Positions 1-7,917 of a stretch of DNA of 24,868 nucleotides are shown one piece after another. A model generated the notes under the pieces. That model ran no database searches. It was not told the DNA's origin and saw only the letters and a program-made list of their open reading frames with translations. Source of the DNA: Sedimenticola_A endophacoides (GTDB taxonomy: Bacteria; Pseudomonadota; Gammaproteobacteria; Chromatiales; Chromatiaceae); contig PQCO01000174.1 of the NCBI GenBank assembly GCA_003062345.1, forward strand, positions 1 through 24,868, written 5' to 3'. The translations under genes and the position numbers were made by a program. The first letter of the stretch is position 1, and each line of letters starts with the position of its first letter.

Positions 1-124
1 GCAATGTGCGGGACGGAGTCGTGATGAGCGCAGGACGGTCGGGGCAGTAACGGCTGTCGCGTTGGCGAGTCGATTTTGGGGACTGGGATGTCCCAAAATC
101 TTTCACGAGGTAGCGACACTCTTG
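1..124 (+). repeat. 300-bp structured repeat element, copy A (right part only)
   Basis: This stretch is identical to the last 124 bases of the two complete elements at 9477-9776 and 11314-11613. It contains the right-end hairpin (9-bp stem GATTTTGGG/CCCAAAATC) and ends with the shared terminus ACACTCTTG. The left part lies outside the window. The first codons after it, read in the phase used by the other copies, are CTG ACC TGA, so this copy may also sit in the last codons of a plus-strand gene whose body is off the window. Confidence 0.9.
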
Positions 125-240
125 CTGACCTGATGCTCCGTCAGCCCGCATCGCTTACCAGGGGCGCTGAAACATCAAGGTGCGGGTCTCTCTTCGGTCT
201 CTGCTGTCCGGTCTGAATGCTTTCAGATTCCCCACCGCGT

Positions 241-390
241 CTATCCGCTCTTTGTAACTATAGGAGTGCGCATCTTGCGCGGACACCCGTTGCCTCCCCG
301 GCAGGGTGAGGGGCTGAGGCTGGAGAGCAGAAATGCGGTGATGGCGGCAACGATCACCAGCGCCGACAGGGTCAAAAGGTCGAAAATCAT
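241..390 (-). CDS. putative small membrane peptide, 49 aa
   Basis: A short reading frame starts at an ATG at 388-390 and ends with TAG at 241-243. The first 25 residues (MIFDLLTLSALVIVAAITAF and on) form one convincing hydrophobic segment, followed by a short basic tail with two cysteines. A TAAGGTG stretch lies about 8 bases upstream of the start and could serve as ribosome binding site. The product looks like a single-pass membrane peptide. I do not recognise a family. Conservation is unknown, so the call rests on the hydrophobic helix and the binding site only. Confidence 0.35.
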   Translation of the reverse strand: MIFDLLTLSALVIVAAITAFLLSSLSPSPCRGGNGCPRKMRTPIVTKSG

Positions 391-580
391 GATGGCACCT
401 TACTGGAAGCCATAGCAGTATTTAATTAATTGCTAATATAGTAGTGATTGGCAGTGAATACAATGCGCATTTCACATGCCATGTGGTTTCGTTGCATTCG
501 CAAGGCCGTTCGTATACAACCAACCAACCCCGAGAACGATGCGGGCCAGTAACCGAAGTGGAAAAGGAGCCGATCCTGCG

Positions 581-931
581 ATGCGGAAATGGGTCTTGTT
601 AGCGTTTTTTTTGTTTTTTCTCCCGGCTGCCGCTGCCCAATCACCGCCTCAGGTGATGGGCTATGGCGTGAAGGGTTGCCGCGATTACGCCGACGCCTAT
701 GCCGGACGCGAGGCGGGGGATGAGGTGGGCATCGCCGAGTATCGGCGCTATCAGGACTGGCTTACCGGGATCGTCACCGGGCTCTCTCTGGCGACCGCCA
801 CCGATGTGCTGAAGGGGGTCGAGGTCAACAGTGCACTGCGGCGGATCGAGATCTACTGCGACGAGCACCCGGACGAGGATTTTTTTAACGCGGCGATGGA
901 CCTGGTCCGTACCCTCAGCGTTCTTGAGTGA
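581..931 (+). CDS. small secreted protein, HdeA/Rap1a-like
   Basis: The 116-residue product has a clear Sec signal peptide: MRKW followed by a hydrophobic run and a PAAAAQS cleavage region near residue 19. The mature part carries two cysteines (GCRDYADAY and YCDEHPDEDF) that could form a disulfide. The pattern WLTGxxTG followed by a cysteine, a CxxHP stretch and a final helix resembles small periplasmic proteins of the Rap1a/HdeA type, some of which are immunity proteins or acid-stress chaperones. That assignment is from pattern only. The frame is open upstream to 476, but the ATG at 581 has AAGGAG upstream and starts the signal peptide, so I chose it. The last 17 bases overlap the end of the convergent TatD gene. 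Confidence 0.65.
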   Translation: MRKWVLLAFFLFFLPAAAAQSPPQVMGYGVKGCRDYADAYAGREAGDEVGIAEYRRYQDWLTGIVTGLSLATATDVLKGVEVNSALRRIEIYCDEHPDEDFFNAAMDLVRTLSVLE

Positions 932-1739
932 GTCCGCCCTCCCGGGGCAGGCCGAACAGGCGTCGGGCGTTGTCGGCGGTGGCGGCGGCGATCACGGCGG
1001 GCGGCTCCCCGCGCAACCGGCTCAGGGTGTCGACCAGGATGGCGAGGCGCGCCGGTTCATTGCGCTGCCCGTGGTGGCCGATGTCGGGTTGGTCGGGGGC
1101 GTCGCTCTCGATCAGGATGGCCTCCAGCGGTAGTTCACTCACCAGTCGGCGCAGGCGGGTGGCACGGGGGTAGGTCACCGGGCCGCCGAAGCCGAGGGAG
1201 AAGCCCAGGTCGAGCAGCCGCCGGGCCTGCTCCGCGCTGCCCGAGAAGCTGTGCAGCACGCCGCGCAGGCCCGGGTGGCGGCGCAGCGCGGCGATCACCT
1301 CCTCCAGCGACCGGCGCGCATGGATGATCACCGGCAGGCGGTGCGCGGCGGCGATCTCCAACTGTCCCTCGAACAGGGCCCGCTGGACCGCCTTGTCCGG
1401 CTGTTCGATGTAGAAGTCGAGCCCGCACTCCCCGAGCGCCACCGCGGGCTCGTGCCGCAGCCACCGTTCCAGTTCCGCCAGGTCGTCCGGGTGGTGGCAG
1501 TCGGTGAACATCGGATGCAGGCCGTAGGCGGGGTGCAGCCCCGGGTGGGTGGCGCAGAGTGCGGCGAGACGTGGCCACCAGGCGCGCTGGATGGCCGGTA
1601 CGATCTGTGTGGTCACCCCGGCGGCGCGGGCCCGGACGAGGACCGCGTCCCGGTCGTGGTCGAAGCGCGTGTCGTCGAGGTGGCAGTGGGAGTCGATCAG
1701 CCGCGTCCGGTCCGAGGCGGGGCGTTGCGTATCGGTCAT
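915..1739 (-). CDS. TatD family metal-dependent hydrolase
   Basis: This 274-residue protein belongs to the TatD/YcfH/YjjV family of two-metal hydrolases, which act as 3'-5' DNA exonucleases or nucleic-acid hydrolases in the cytoplasm. Metal-ligand motifs are all present in order: HCH (H18, H20), GECGLD (E104), IIHAR (H140), LHSFSG (H163) and ESDAPD (D213). Length matches the family (about 260-270). It is transcribed away from xthA with a 45-bp gap, so the two share one divergent promoter region. Both relate to DNA metabolism, but that is a weak link. The 3' end overlaps the convergent small secreted protein gene by 17 bases. Which TatD paralogue it is (TatD, YcfH or YjjV) cannot be settled here; the short form with ESDAPDQP is closest to YjjV in my reading. 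Confidence 0.93.
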   Translation of the reverse strand: MTDTQRPASDRTRLIDSHCHLDDTRFDHDRDAVLVRARAAGVTTQIVPAIQRAWWPRLAALCATHPGLHPAYGLHPMFTDCHHPDDLAELERWLRHEPAVALGECGLDFYIEQPDKAVQRALFEGQLEIAAAHRLPVIIHARRSLEEVIAALRRHPGLRGVLHSFSGSAEQARRLLDLGFSLGFGGPVTYPRATRLRRLVSELPLEAILIESDAPDQPDIGHHGQRNEPARLAILVDTLSRLRGEPPAVIAAATADNARRLFGLPREGGLTQER

Positions 1740-1784
1740 GGTCTGTTAGGCTATTCCCCCCGCGAGATCGAGAGGGCAGCTCCT

Positions 1785-2600
1785 GTGAAGATCGTATCTT
1801 TCAATACTAATGGAATCCGCGCCCGCCGGCACCAGTTGCAGGCGCTCGTGCAGTGCCATGACCCGGACGTGATGGCCATCCAGGAGACCAAGGTCCAGGA
1901 CCGGGACTTTCCCGTCGACATGCTCGATGAGCTCGGCTACCGGGCGAGCTTCTTCGGCCAGAAGACCCACTACGGGGTGGCGCTGTTGTCGAGACAGCCA
2001 CCCCTGGAGCTGCGCAAGGGGTTTCCTGATGATCACGCCGAGGCACAGCGGCGGCTCATCGCGGGTCGCTTCGTGGCCCCTTCCGGGCGTGAGGTGAGCG
2101 TCATCAACGGCTATTTCCCCCAGGGCGAGAGCCGGGATCACCCGTTGAAGTTCCCGACCAAGCGGAAGTTTTATGCCGATCTGCTCGCTTACCTGCGCGC
2201 CCACCATCATCCGGACCAGGACCTGGTGGTGCTCGGAGACATGAATGTGGCGCCCCTGGATGCCGATATCGGTATCGGCGCGGATAACGCCCGGCGCTGG
2301 CTGCGCGGCGGCAAGTGCAGCTTTCTGCCTGAGGAACGGGAGTGGCTGCAGGCCCTGCGGGAGTGGGGGCTGCACGATACCTTCCGCACCCTCCATCCCG
2401 ATGTGCGGGACCGTTTCAGCTGGTTTGATTACCGCAGCCGCGGTTTCGAGCGCGAGCCCAGGCGCGGGCTGCGCATCGACCTGATCCTGGCCAGCAGTGC
2501 GCTCAACCGTCGCTGCACCGGGGCGGGGATCGACTACCACATCCGCTCTATGGATAAGCCCTCGGACCACTGTCCGGTGTGGGCGGAGTTCGACCTGTAA
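1785..2600 (+). CDS. xthA: exodeoxyribonuclease III
   Basis: The 271-residue product is an ExoIII-type apurinic/apyrimidinic endonuclease and 3'-5' exonuclease for base excision repair. The endonuclease/exonuclease/phosphatase fold motifs are complete: SFNTNGIRAR at the N-terminus, QETK (E34), NGYFPQG (Y110), GDMNVAP (D152, N154), RIDLIL (D232) and SDHCPVW (D261, H262). E. coli XthA has 268 residues. The start is GTG at 1785, preceded by GAGAGGG at good distance. The frame stays open far upstream, antisense to the TatD gene, but nothing there looks coding. It is divergent to tatD and stands alone. Confidence 0.96.
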   Translation: MKIVSFNTNGIRARRHQLQALVQCHDPDVMAIQETKVQDRDFPVDMLDELGYRASFFGQKTHYGVALLSRQPPLELRKGFPDDHAEAQRRLIAGRFVAPSGREVSVINGYFPQGESRDHPLKFPTKRKFYADLLAYLRAHHHPDQDLVVLGDMNVAPLDADIGIGADNARRWLRGGKCSFLPEEREWLQALREWGLHDTFRTLHPDVRDRFSWFDYRSRGFEREPRRGLRIDLILASSALNRRCTGAGIDYHIRSMDKPSDHCPVWAEFDL

Positions 2601-2660
2601 GGGGCGTGCCGGGGTGGGGGATTTCCTGGGGGGGATGTCAGGGGGTGTCGCCTCCGACGT

Positions 2661-2672
2661 GGGATATATCCC
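2661..2672. promoter_or_regulatory. 12-bp perfect palindrome upstream of bacteriohemerythrin
   Basis: GGGATATATCCC is a perfect palindrome in the 220-bp gap between xthA and the hemerythrin gene, about 150 bp before the hemerythrin start. Such a symmetric site could bind a dimeric regulator. No promoter hexamers can be tied to it with confidence. The gap also holds a weak CCAC/GTGG hairpin followed by TTTATTTATT (2687-2708), possibly the xthA terminator. Confidence 0.25.
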
Positions 2673-2820
2673 CCCTTGTATTCATCCCACCGGGGTGGTT
2701 TATTTATTGGTGTACGGTGCCTGCCGCACAATTGGATAACGCGTGACGGCGCTAAGTATGAATGAGTAGCGGTGTCCCGGCGCACGCGCACGGGGCGCCT
2801 TAATGAAGTAAGGGGGAACC

Positions 2821-3255
2821 ATGTTTCTGGTCTGGGACGATGCATTCAACACCGGGGTCGAGGTGATCGACCATCAGCACCGCCGCCTGGTGCAGCTGAT
2901 CAACGCCCTGTATGGCGCCAAGGTCAACCACGATGCCGGGGGCGTGGCCGACGTGATGGACCAGTTGGTGGAGTACACGGTAGGCCACTTCGCCTACGAG
3001 GAGCATCTGCTGGAGCAGCACGACTTCGCAGACCTGGAGGGCCACAAGGCGGGGCACGACCGTTTCCGTGACCGTCTTCACCAGTTTCGTGAACGCATGC
3101 TGGCCGGGGAGGACATCGCGGACGAACTGCTCGGGGAGCTGAAACTGTGGTTGACCCGGCATATCCAGAGCGATGACTTCGCCTATGTGAAGACCCTCCC
3201 CGCCGACGCCGGTGGCGGAAAGCTGCGCAAGATGTTCAGCCACCTGTTCGATTGA
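2821..3255 (+). CDS. bacteriohemerythrin
   Basis: The 144-residue protein is a single-domain hemerythrin with a non-haem di-iron site that binds O2 reversibly. All seven ligands are visible with canonical spacing: H20 (IDHQH), H56, E60 (HFAYEEH), H75 and H79 (HKAGH), H114 and D119 (HIQSDD). The opening VWDDAFNTGV is typical of bacterial family members. The ribosome binding site AAGGGGGAACC directly precedes the ATG. It stands alone, convergent with the PAP2 gene 24 bp away. In a sulfur oxidiser living at oxic/anoxic boundaries it may supply or sense oxygen; this role is inferred. Confidence 0.95.
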   Translation: MFLVWDDAFNTGVEVIDHQHRRLVQLINALYGAKVNHDAGGVADVMDQLVEYTVGHFAYEEHLLEQHDFADLEGHKAGHDRFRDRLHQFRERMLAGEDIADELLGELKLWLTRHIQSDDFAYVKTLPADAGGGKLRKMFSHLFD

Positions 3256-3279
3256 GCGGCGGCGTCTCCCGTCATCGGT

Positions 3280-3993
3280 TCAGGCCCGCCCCCGGTCGCC
3301 GATCCAGCCCCTGATCCTCTTCAGGGCCCAGCCGTGCAGGGGTGTGGCGAAGAGCCACGTCAGCACCAGCGTCCCGAGCGCCAAGGCCCCCACCAGCTCG
3401 TCGCTCAGCCAGTGGGCGCCGCTCATCAGGCGCGGGGTGGTGAATAGCACCGCCAGCGCCAGCGCCAGCACACCATAGCCGCGCGGCAGGTAGCGCAGGA
3501 CGAAACCGGCGAACAGCAGCAGCACCAGCCCGTGGTCGCCGGGGAAGCTGTCGCCAGAGACATCCTTGGTGGGGATCTCCGGCACCAGTTGGCTCAGGCG
3601 CAGCGCCTCGGGGTACAGCGCGGTGGCGCTCGGCCGTTCGATGGGGATCGCCTTGCCGATCTGCATGGCGATGACGATGGTCAGGCTCATCATCAGGCCT
3701 ACGGCAATGAAGTAGCGCAGGCGGCGGCGGTCGTGGATCAGCACGTAGTGGGCGAACAGGGCGAACATCCCGCCCGCCGCCGCCAGGTCGAACCCCCGGT
3801 TGTTGGCGATCGCCCACAGGCCCTGCCACCAGCGCCCCTCGGCCAGACTCCGGTTCATGGCCCAGAAGGCGGCCTGATCCAGCCCGTCCCACAGGGCGCG
3901 GGTGGGTGGGTAGAGCCAGCTCACGAACAGCAGGGCCGGAAGCAGGGTGCCGAGGCTGAGCGCCAGGGGGCGCCATTGGCTGGTGTCGCGCAT
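3280..3993 (-). CDS. PAP2 family membrane phosphatase
   Basis: The 237-residue protein has about six membrane segments and the three-part PAP2 phosphatase signature: KAIPIERP (K114, R120, P121), SFPGDHG (150-155, a variant of PSGH) and R188 with H194 and D198 in PRLMSGAHWLSD. Such enzymes remove phosphate from lipid phosphates such as undecaprenyl or phosphatidylglycerol pyro/phosphates, with the active site on the periplasmic face. The FPGDHG variant and length are seen in lipid A phosphotransferase-like members (LpxT), but the substrate cannot be told from sequence alone. Its start lies 5 bp after the mtaB stop, so both are probably cotranscribed. Confidence 0.9.
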   Translation of the reverse strand: MRDTSQWRPLALSLGTLLPALLFVSWLYPPTRALWDGLDQAAFWAMNRSLAEGRWWQGLWAIANNRGFDLAAAGGMFALFAHYVLIHDRRRLRYFIAVGLMMSLTIVIAMQIGKAIPIERPSATALYPEALRLSQLVPEIPTKDVSGDSFPGDHGLVLLLFAGFVLRYLPRGYGVLALALAVLFTTPRLMSGAHWLSDELVGALALGTLVLTWLFATPLHGWALKRIRGWIGDRGRA

Positions 3994-3998
3994 GTCGA

Positions 3999-5285
3999 TT
4001 ACTCCTCGATCAGCGTCGCCCGCAGGGCGCAGCCGTCTTCGGCAAGCCCCTCCAGGCGTATGTTTCGTATGGTGTTGATCAGGTGTGGGGCGCCCTCGCC
4101 GAGGCGAACCCGCAGGAAGTTTGGGGTGTAGCCGCTCAGGGTCGGGGCCAACGCGTGGTCGTCGCCCTCGATCAGCACCGGAAATTCATGCCCGATGAAA
4201 CGTTCCAGTTCCTGGCGTTGGAGGCGCTCACCGAGCCGGTGCAACTGCTCGCTGCGGGCGCGGATCAGCTCCCTGGGCAGGGGGTCGGGGAGGGTGGCGG
4301 CACGGGTACCCGGACGCGGTGAGTAGGCGAAGATGTGCAGGTGGGCGAAACCCACCCGCTCCACCAGGGCCAGGGTCTGGCTCCACTCCCGGTCACTCTC
4401 GCCGGGGAAACCGACGATGATGTCGGTGGTGAGGGTGAAGTCCGGATCGGTCTCCCGGGCACGCCCCGCCAACGCCTCGAACTGTGCGCTCTTGACCCGT
4501 CGGCCCATGCGCCGCAGCACCGTGTCGGCGCCGCTCTGCAGGGGCAGATGGAGGTGCGGCATGAGGCGCGGATCGTTGAACAGCCGCCAGAATCCCGGTG
4601 GCAGGTCCCAGGGCTCCAGGGCGCCGAGGCGCAGCCGTGGGATTCGCGTCTGCTCCAGCAGACGTTCGATCAGCGCGCTCAGTGAGCCGCCGTGGTCGCT
4701 GCCGTAGCCGCCCAGATGCACGCCGGTGAGCACCGCCTCCTGGATCCCCTGGGCGTGCAGGGCGTTGATCTCATCCACTATCTCGGCGGCGGGGCGGCTG
4801 CGCTCCGCGCCCCGCGCCACGGTGACGATGCAGAAGGTGCACTGGTAGCGGCAGCCATCCTGTATCTTGACAAAGGCGCGCTGGCGCCCCCGGGCGAGCA
4901 GTGCCGGGGCTCCCGGCATGGTGGCCAGGGCGGGCATGGCGCACAGGTCCAGCTCGCGCTCGGCAATCTCCACCAGGTGCTCCTTGTCGCGGTTGTCCAC
5001 CACCAGGTCGACGCCGTCGGCCTGGGCGCTCCCGGCGGGGTCCAGGGAGGCGTGGCAGCCGCTCACCACCAGTTTGGCCCGGGGGTTGCGGTGGTGCGCC
5101 CGGTGCATCAGCTTGCGCGATTTCTTCACCGCCTCCGAGGTCACGGCGCAGGTGTTGATCACCACCACATCGGCCTCTTCGAGGCGGCGTGCGATCTGGT
5201 GGCCCCGGGCCTGGAACTCCCGGCCCCAGCGCTCCGCCTCGGCCTCGTTGAGGCGGCAGCCAAGGGTTGTCAGGTGAATGTGCAT
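3999..5285 (-). CDS. mtaB: tRNA t6A37 methylthiotransferase MtaB
   Basis: The 428-residue protein is a radical-SAM methylthiotransferase of the MiaB/RimO/MtaB group. The N-terminal UPF0004 domain has its three iron-sulfur cysteines (C10 in TLGCRLNEAE, C46 in NTCAV, C77 in VSGCHA). The radical SAM cluster motif is CRYQCTFC (C145, C149, C152). A TRAM-like RNA-binding end follows. The opening TLGCRLNEAE is typical of MtaB rather than MiaB or RimO. It converts t6A to ms2t6A at position 37 of tRNAs reading ANN codons. It heads a two-gene unit with the PAP2 phosphatase and is divergent from rmuC across 127 bp. Confidence 0.93.
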   Translation of the reverse strand: MHIHLTTLGCRLNEAEAERWGREFQARGHQIARRLEEADVVVINTCAVTSEAVKKSRKLMHRAHHRNPRAKLVVSGCHASLDPAGSAQADGVDLVVDNRDKEHLVEIAERELDLCAMPALATMPGAPALLARGRQRAFVKIQDGCRYQCTFCIVTVARGAERSRPAAEIVDEINALHAQGIQEAVLTGVHLGGYGSDHGGSLSALIERLLEQTRIPRLRLGALEPWDLPPGFWRLFNDPRLMPHLHLPLQSGADTVLRRMGRRVKSAQFEALAGRARETDPDFTLTTDIIVGFPGESDREWSQTLALVERVGFAHLHIFAYSPRPGTRAATLPDPLPRELIRARSEQLHRLGERLQRQELERFIGHEFPVLIEGDDHALAPTLSGYTPNFLRVRLGEGAPHLINTIRNIRLEGLAEDGCALRATLIEE

Positions 5286-5347
5286 CGGGTGAGAACTACC
5301 GCCGGGCGGATCGGTTGCAAAGGGGGGGAGTGTACGCCACAGGGGTC

Positions 5348-5366
5348 GGGCTCGTAAAGTGAGCCC
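5348..5366. other. hairpin in mtaB/rmuC divergent region
   Basis: GGGCTC and GAGCCC form a perfect 6-bp stem with a 7-base loop in the 127-bp region between the divergent mtaB and rmuC starts. It has no T-run, so a terminator is unlikely. It could be an operator or a leader hairpin. TATGAT at 5375-5380 could be the rmuC -10 box, but no matching -35 is evident. Confidence 0.25.
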
Positions 5367-5412
5367 CTGCTGTTCTATGATGTGAAATCAAAGAGTTAAT
5401 CAGGGGCGGTGT

Positions 5413-6831
5413 ATGGGCATATTGATCGAAAACCCGGTTTGGCTGGTCGTCGGGTCGTTGCTGATCCTGCTGCTGCTCAACGGGCTGTTGTGGTGGTGGC
5501 AGGTGCGCCAGGGGCGTCGGGTCCTGCGCGACCAGGAGCGGCTGCTGCGTCAGCTCCTGGCTGAGCAGCAGCAGCGCGGCAGCGAGGCCTCCCATGCGCT
5601 GCAGCGGGCCCTGCTGCAGCAGATATCCAGGCTCTACCAGGCCCTGGAACGGCGCTTCGGGGAGATGCGCAAGGGGATGGCCGAGGATGCGGGGAGCCTG
5701 CGCGTCGAGCTGATCAGTCGCTTCGACGGGTTGCGCGGGGCGATGGAGCGGGCCCAGGCCGAGGCGCGGCTGGCCCAGCAGGAGGCCCTGGCCCAGGGGC
5801 TGGAGGGGATCGGCAGGCAGCTTGCCGAAGGGCTGGGACGCAGCGAACAGGCCCTGGGGGGGCGCATGGAGAGTCTCACCGAGTCCACCGATCAGCGCCT
5901 GCGCGAGATCAGCGCCCAGGTGGAGCAGCGCTTGAGCGAGGGCTTCGAGAAGACCACCGAGACCTTCAGTCGGGTACTGGAACACCTGGGGCGAATCGAC
6001 GAGGCCCAGAAACGCATCACCGAGCTATCCGGAAACGTGGTGAGCCTGCAGCAGGTGCTATCGGATAAGCGTTCGCGCGGCGCCTTCGGTGAGGTGCAGC
6101 TGGCCGCCCTGGTGCGCAATCTGCTGCCGGAGCACTCCTTCGCCCTGCAACACGGCCTCGGCAACGGCACCCGGGTGGACTGTATGCTGTTTCTCCCGGA
6201 GCCGACCGGCAATGTGGCGGTGGATGCCAAGTTTCCCCTGGAGAGCTATCGTCGGCTCATCGACCGGACCCGGCCGGAGGCGGAGCGGGCCCGGGTGGCG
6301 GGGCAGTTTCGCCAGGATATCCGCAAGCACATCGATGATATCGCCGGAAAATACATTATTCCGGGGGAGACGGCGGACGGCGCGGTGATGTTTATCCCCT
6401 CCGAGTCGGTGTTCGCCGAGATCCATGCCCATCACCCGGAGCTGGTGGACGAGGCCCACCGGCGGCGGGTCTGGCTGGTCTCGCCCACCACCATGATGGC
6501 GATCCTCACCACCGCCCGGGCCGTGCTCAAGGATGCCGCCACCCGGGAGCAGGTGCACCTGATCCAGCGCCATCTGAATCTGCTCTCGAAGGACTTCGGA
6601 CGCTTCCGCACACGCATGGAGAAGCTCTCACAGCATATCTCCCAGGCCCACCGGGACGTGGAGGCGGTGCATGTCTCGGCGCGCAAGATCAGCGACCGTT
6701 TCGGGCATATCGAACGGGTGGAATTGGAGGAGCTGGAGTCACAGGGTGCGCCGCCCGCGTCGGGGTCGGGCGCCGGGGCGGTTGTCGATTCCCCCTTGAA
6801 CCAGGGGCGACCCGGGGTTCAAGGGGGGTGA
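5413..6831 (+). CDS. rmuC: DNA recombination protein RmuC
   Basis: The 472-residue protein has the RmuC layout: an N-terminal membrane anchor (residues about 8-28, LVVGSLLILLLLNGLLWWW), a long charged coiled coil rich in Gln, Arg and Glu (about 30-215), and the C-terminal PD-(D/E)XK-like RmuC nuclease domain (about 215-430). In that domain VDCMLFLPEPTGNVAVDAKFPLE holds the acidic residues and the lysine expected of the nuclease core. RmuC limits inversions and other rearrangements at short inverted repeats. The start is supported by AGGGGCGG upstream and by beginning at the anchor. The C-terminal 40 residues are low-complexity and Gly/Pro rich. Confidence 0.94.
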   Translation: MGILIENPVWLVVGSLLILLLLNGLLWWWQVRQGRRVLRDQERLLRQLLAEQQQRGSEASHALQRALLQQISRLYQALERRFGEMRKGMAEDAGSLRVELISRFDGLRGAMERAQAEARLAQQEALAQGLEGIGRQLAEGLGRSEQALGGRMESLTESTDQRLREISAQVEQRLSEGFEKTTETFSRVLEHLGRIDEAQKRITELSGNVVSLQQVLSDKRSRGAFGEVQLAALVRNLLPEHSFALQHGLGNGTRVDCMLFLPEPTGNVAVDAKFPLESYRRLIDRTRPEAERARVAGQFRQDIRKHIDDIAGKYIIPGETADGAVMFIPSESVFAEIHAHHPELVDEAHRRRVWLVSPTTMMAILTTARAVLKDAATREQVHLIQRHLNLLSKDFGRFRTRMEKLSQHISQAHRDVEAVHVSARKISDRFGHIERVELEELESQGAPPASGSGAGAVVDSPLNQGRPGVQGG

Positions 6832-6879
6832 TTCAGCCGGCCCGCGGCAAAATGGCGCTGCGGCGTGCGGGTTCGCGTC

Positions 6880-7329
6880 TCAGTTGGACGCCTGCCAGGT
6901 GCCGTCGGACTGGCGGCAGGCGGTGCCGTAGACCGTCTCGCTGCGGCCATCGATCACCGCCTGGGTGGTGTACTCCCGGCAGGGGCCGCGGTCGGTGCTG
7001 TAGGTGCGGGTCGGGGTGACCTCGTAGTAGTTGCCGGAGTCGGGGTTGCGCCAGCTGGTGGCCTGGTGGGTCGGAGTCGATTCCAGGGCACGGTTGGCAT
7101 AGGCGCGGTCGTTCTGGTCCATGCTCTTGCCGACGTTGCCGCCGATATAGGCGCCGACCAGGGTGCCGACGATGATGGCGGCGGTGCGGCCATCCCCCTT
7201 GCCCACCTGGGTGCCGAGCAGGCCACCGGCCAGGCCGCCGATCACCTGGCCGGAGCCCTCGTTGGTGGTCTGGCAACCGCCCAGGCCGAGGGTGGTGACC
7301 AGGAGTGCGGTGAGGATATGTGTTTTCAT
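6880..7329 (-). CDS. glycine-zipper lipoprotein, 17-kDa surface antigen type
   Basis: The 149-residue product begins MKTHILTALLVTTLGLGGC, a lipoprotein signal with lipobox LGGC (C19), so it is lipid-anchored after export. Residues about 28-70 form a glycine zipper (GGLAGGLLGTQVGKGDGRT, then GTLVGAYIGGNVGKSMD) as in the Rickettsia 17-kDa antigen family. The C-terminal part (about 90-149) has a WRNPDSGNYY block and a pair of cysteines, matching the companion 17-kDa antigen domain. The frame is open further upstream, but the ATG at 7327-7329 has AAAGGA before it and starts the signal peptide. The function is likely outer-membrane or envelope structure; no enzyme is implied. Confidence 0.88.
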   Translation of the reverse strand: MKTHILTALLVTTLGLGGCQTTNEGSGQVIGGLAGGLLGTQVGKGDGRTAAIIVGTLVGAYIGGNVGKSMDQNDRAYANRALESTPTHQATSWRNPDSGNYYEVTPTRTYSTDRGPCREYTTQAVIDGRSETVYGTACRQSDGTWQASN

Positions 7330-7423
7330 ACTGATTTCCTTTACACAGCGTGTTTGTAATCTCCCAAGTATATCCTCTACCTGTGCTTTTTGCCGAGTAC
7401 CGGTCGTTGTTTTCAGGTGTCGA

Positions 7424-7855
7424 TCAGCACTGCTCCCAGGGCAGGCCGTGGAACCGCCAGCCGTTGACCGAACTGCGCTGATGCTGGTCGTTGAGTTCAC
7501 CCTCGAAGCCCTCGTCTATGTGGAAGACACGGGTGAACCCCCCCTCCAGCAGGGCACGGCCCGCCTCGTGCGAGCGTTTGCCCGAGCGGCAGATCAGGAT
7601 CACCGGGGCACAGCCCTCACCCTCGGTGCAGATCGCCCCGCCCAGCATCAGCTTGCGGATGTCGGTCACGAAGTGGGGATTGACCACCCAGTCCGGTTCA
7701 TCGATCCAGGCAACGTGCACCGCGCCTTTGGCGTGGCCCACGAACAGATACTCCATGCTGGAGCGGATATCCACCAGGATCGCCCTGGGGTCGTCCGCCA
7801 GCATCTGCCACGCCTGCTTGGGGCTCAGTGCGGCGGGTTCGTTTTCACTGCTCAC
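7424..7855 (-). CDS. rhodanese-like domain protein
   Basis: The 143-residue protein is a single rhodanese domain with active-site loop CRSGKRS (C89-S95) and the conserved DIRSSMEYLFVGHAKGAVHV block at residues 29-48. Such proteins carry persulfide on the cysteine and move sulfane sulfur. It starts with GTG at 7855 preceded by GGAGGAG. It is divergent from the acyltransferase gene 62 bp away. In a window that also has soxYZ it fits a sulfur-oxidising cell, but a specific partner cannot be named. Confidence 0.92.
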   Translation of the reverse strand: MSSENEPAALSPKQAWQMLADDPRAILVDIRSSMEYLFVGHAKGAVHVAWIDEPDWVVNPHFVTDIRKLMLGGAICTEGEGCAPVILICRSGKRSHEAGRALLEGGFTRVFHIDEGFEGELNDQHQRSSVNGWRFHGLPWEQC

Positions 7856-7856
7856 T

Positions 7857-7885
7857 GCGTTCTCCTCCGATAGCTCGTTATAATG
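7857..7885 (+). promoter_or_regulatory. candidate promoter of the LpxL-like gene
   Basis: A perfect TATAAT lies at 7880-7885, 32 bp before the ATG at 7918, within an AT-rich stretch unlike the GC-rich surroundings. The -35 region (about 7857-7862) is a poor match. It lies between divergent genes, so a promoter here is expected. Confidence 0.45.
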
Positions 7886-7917
7886 TGTGTGGATACGTTA
7901 TATCATAAGAATAGCTT

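Noticed and set aside
1251..1784. Upstream extension of the xthA frame
   Set aside because: It runs antisense through tatD; the ExoIII fold starts at the GTG at 1785 with a good ribosome binding site.
3272..3976. Second long minus-strand frame over the PAP2 gene
   Set aside because: It is an out-of-frame reading of the same GC-rich DNA; the frame at 3280-3993 has the membrane helices and all PAP2 motifs.
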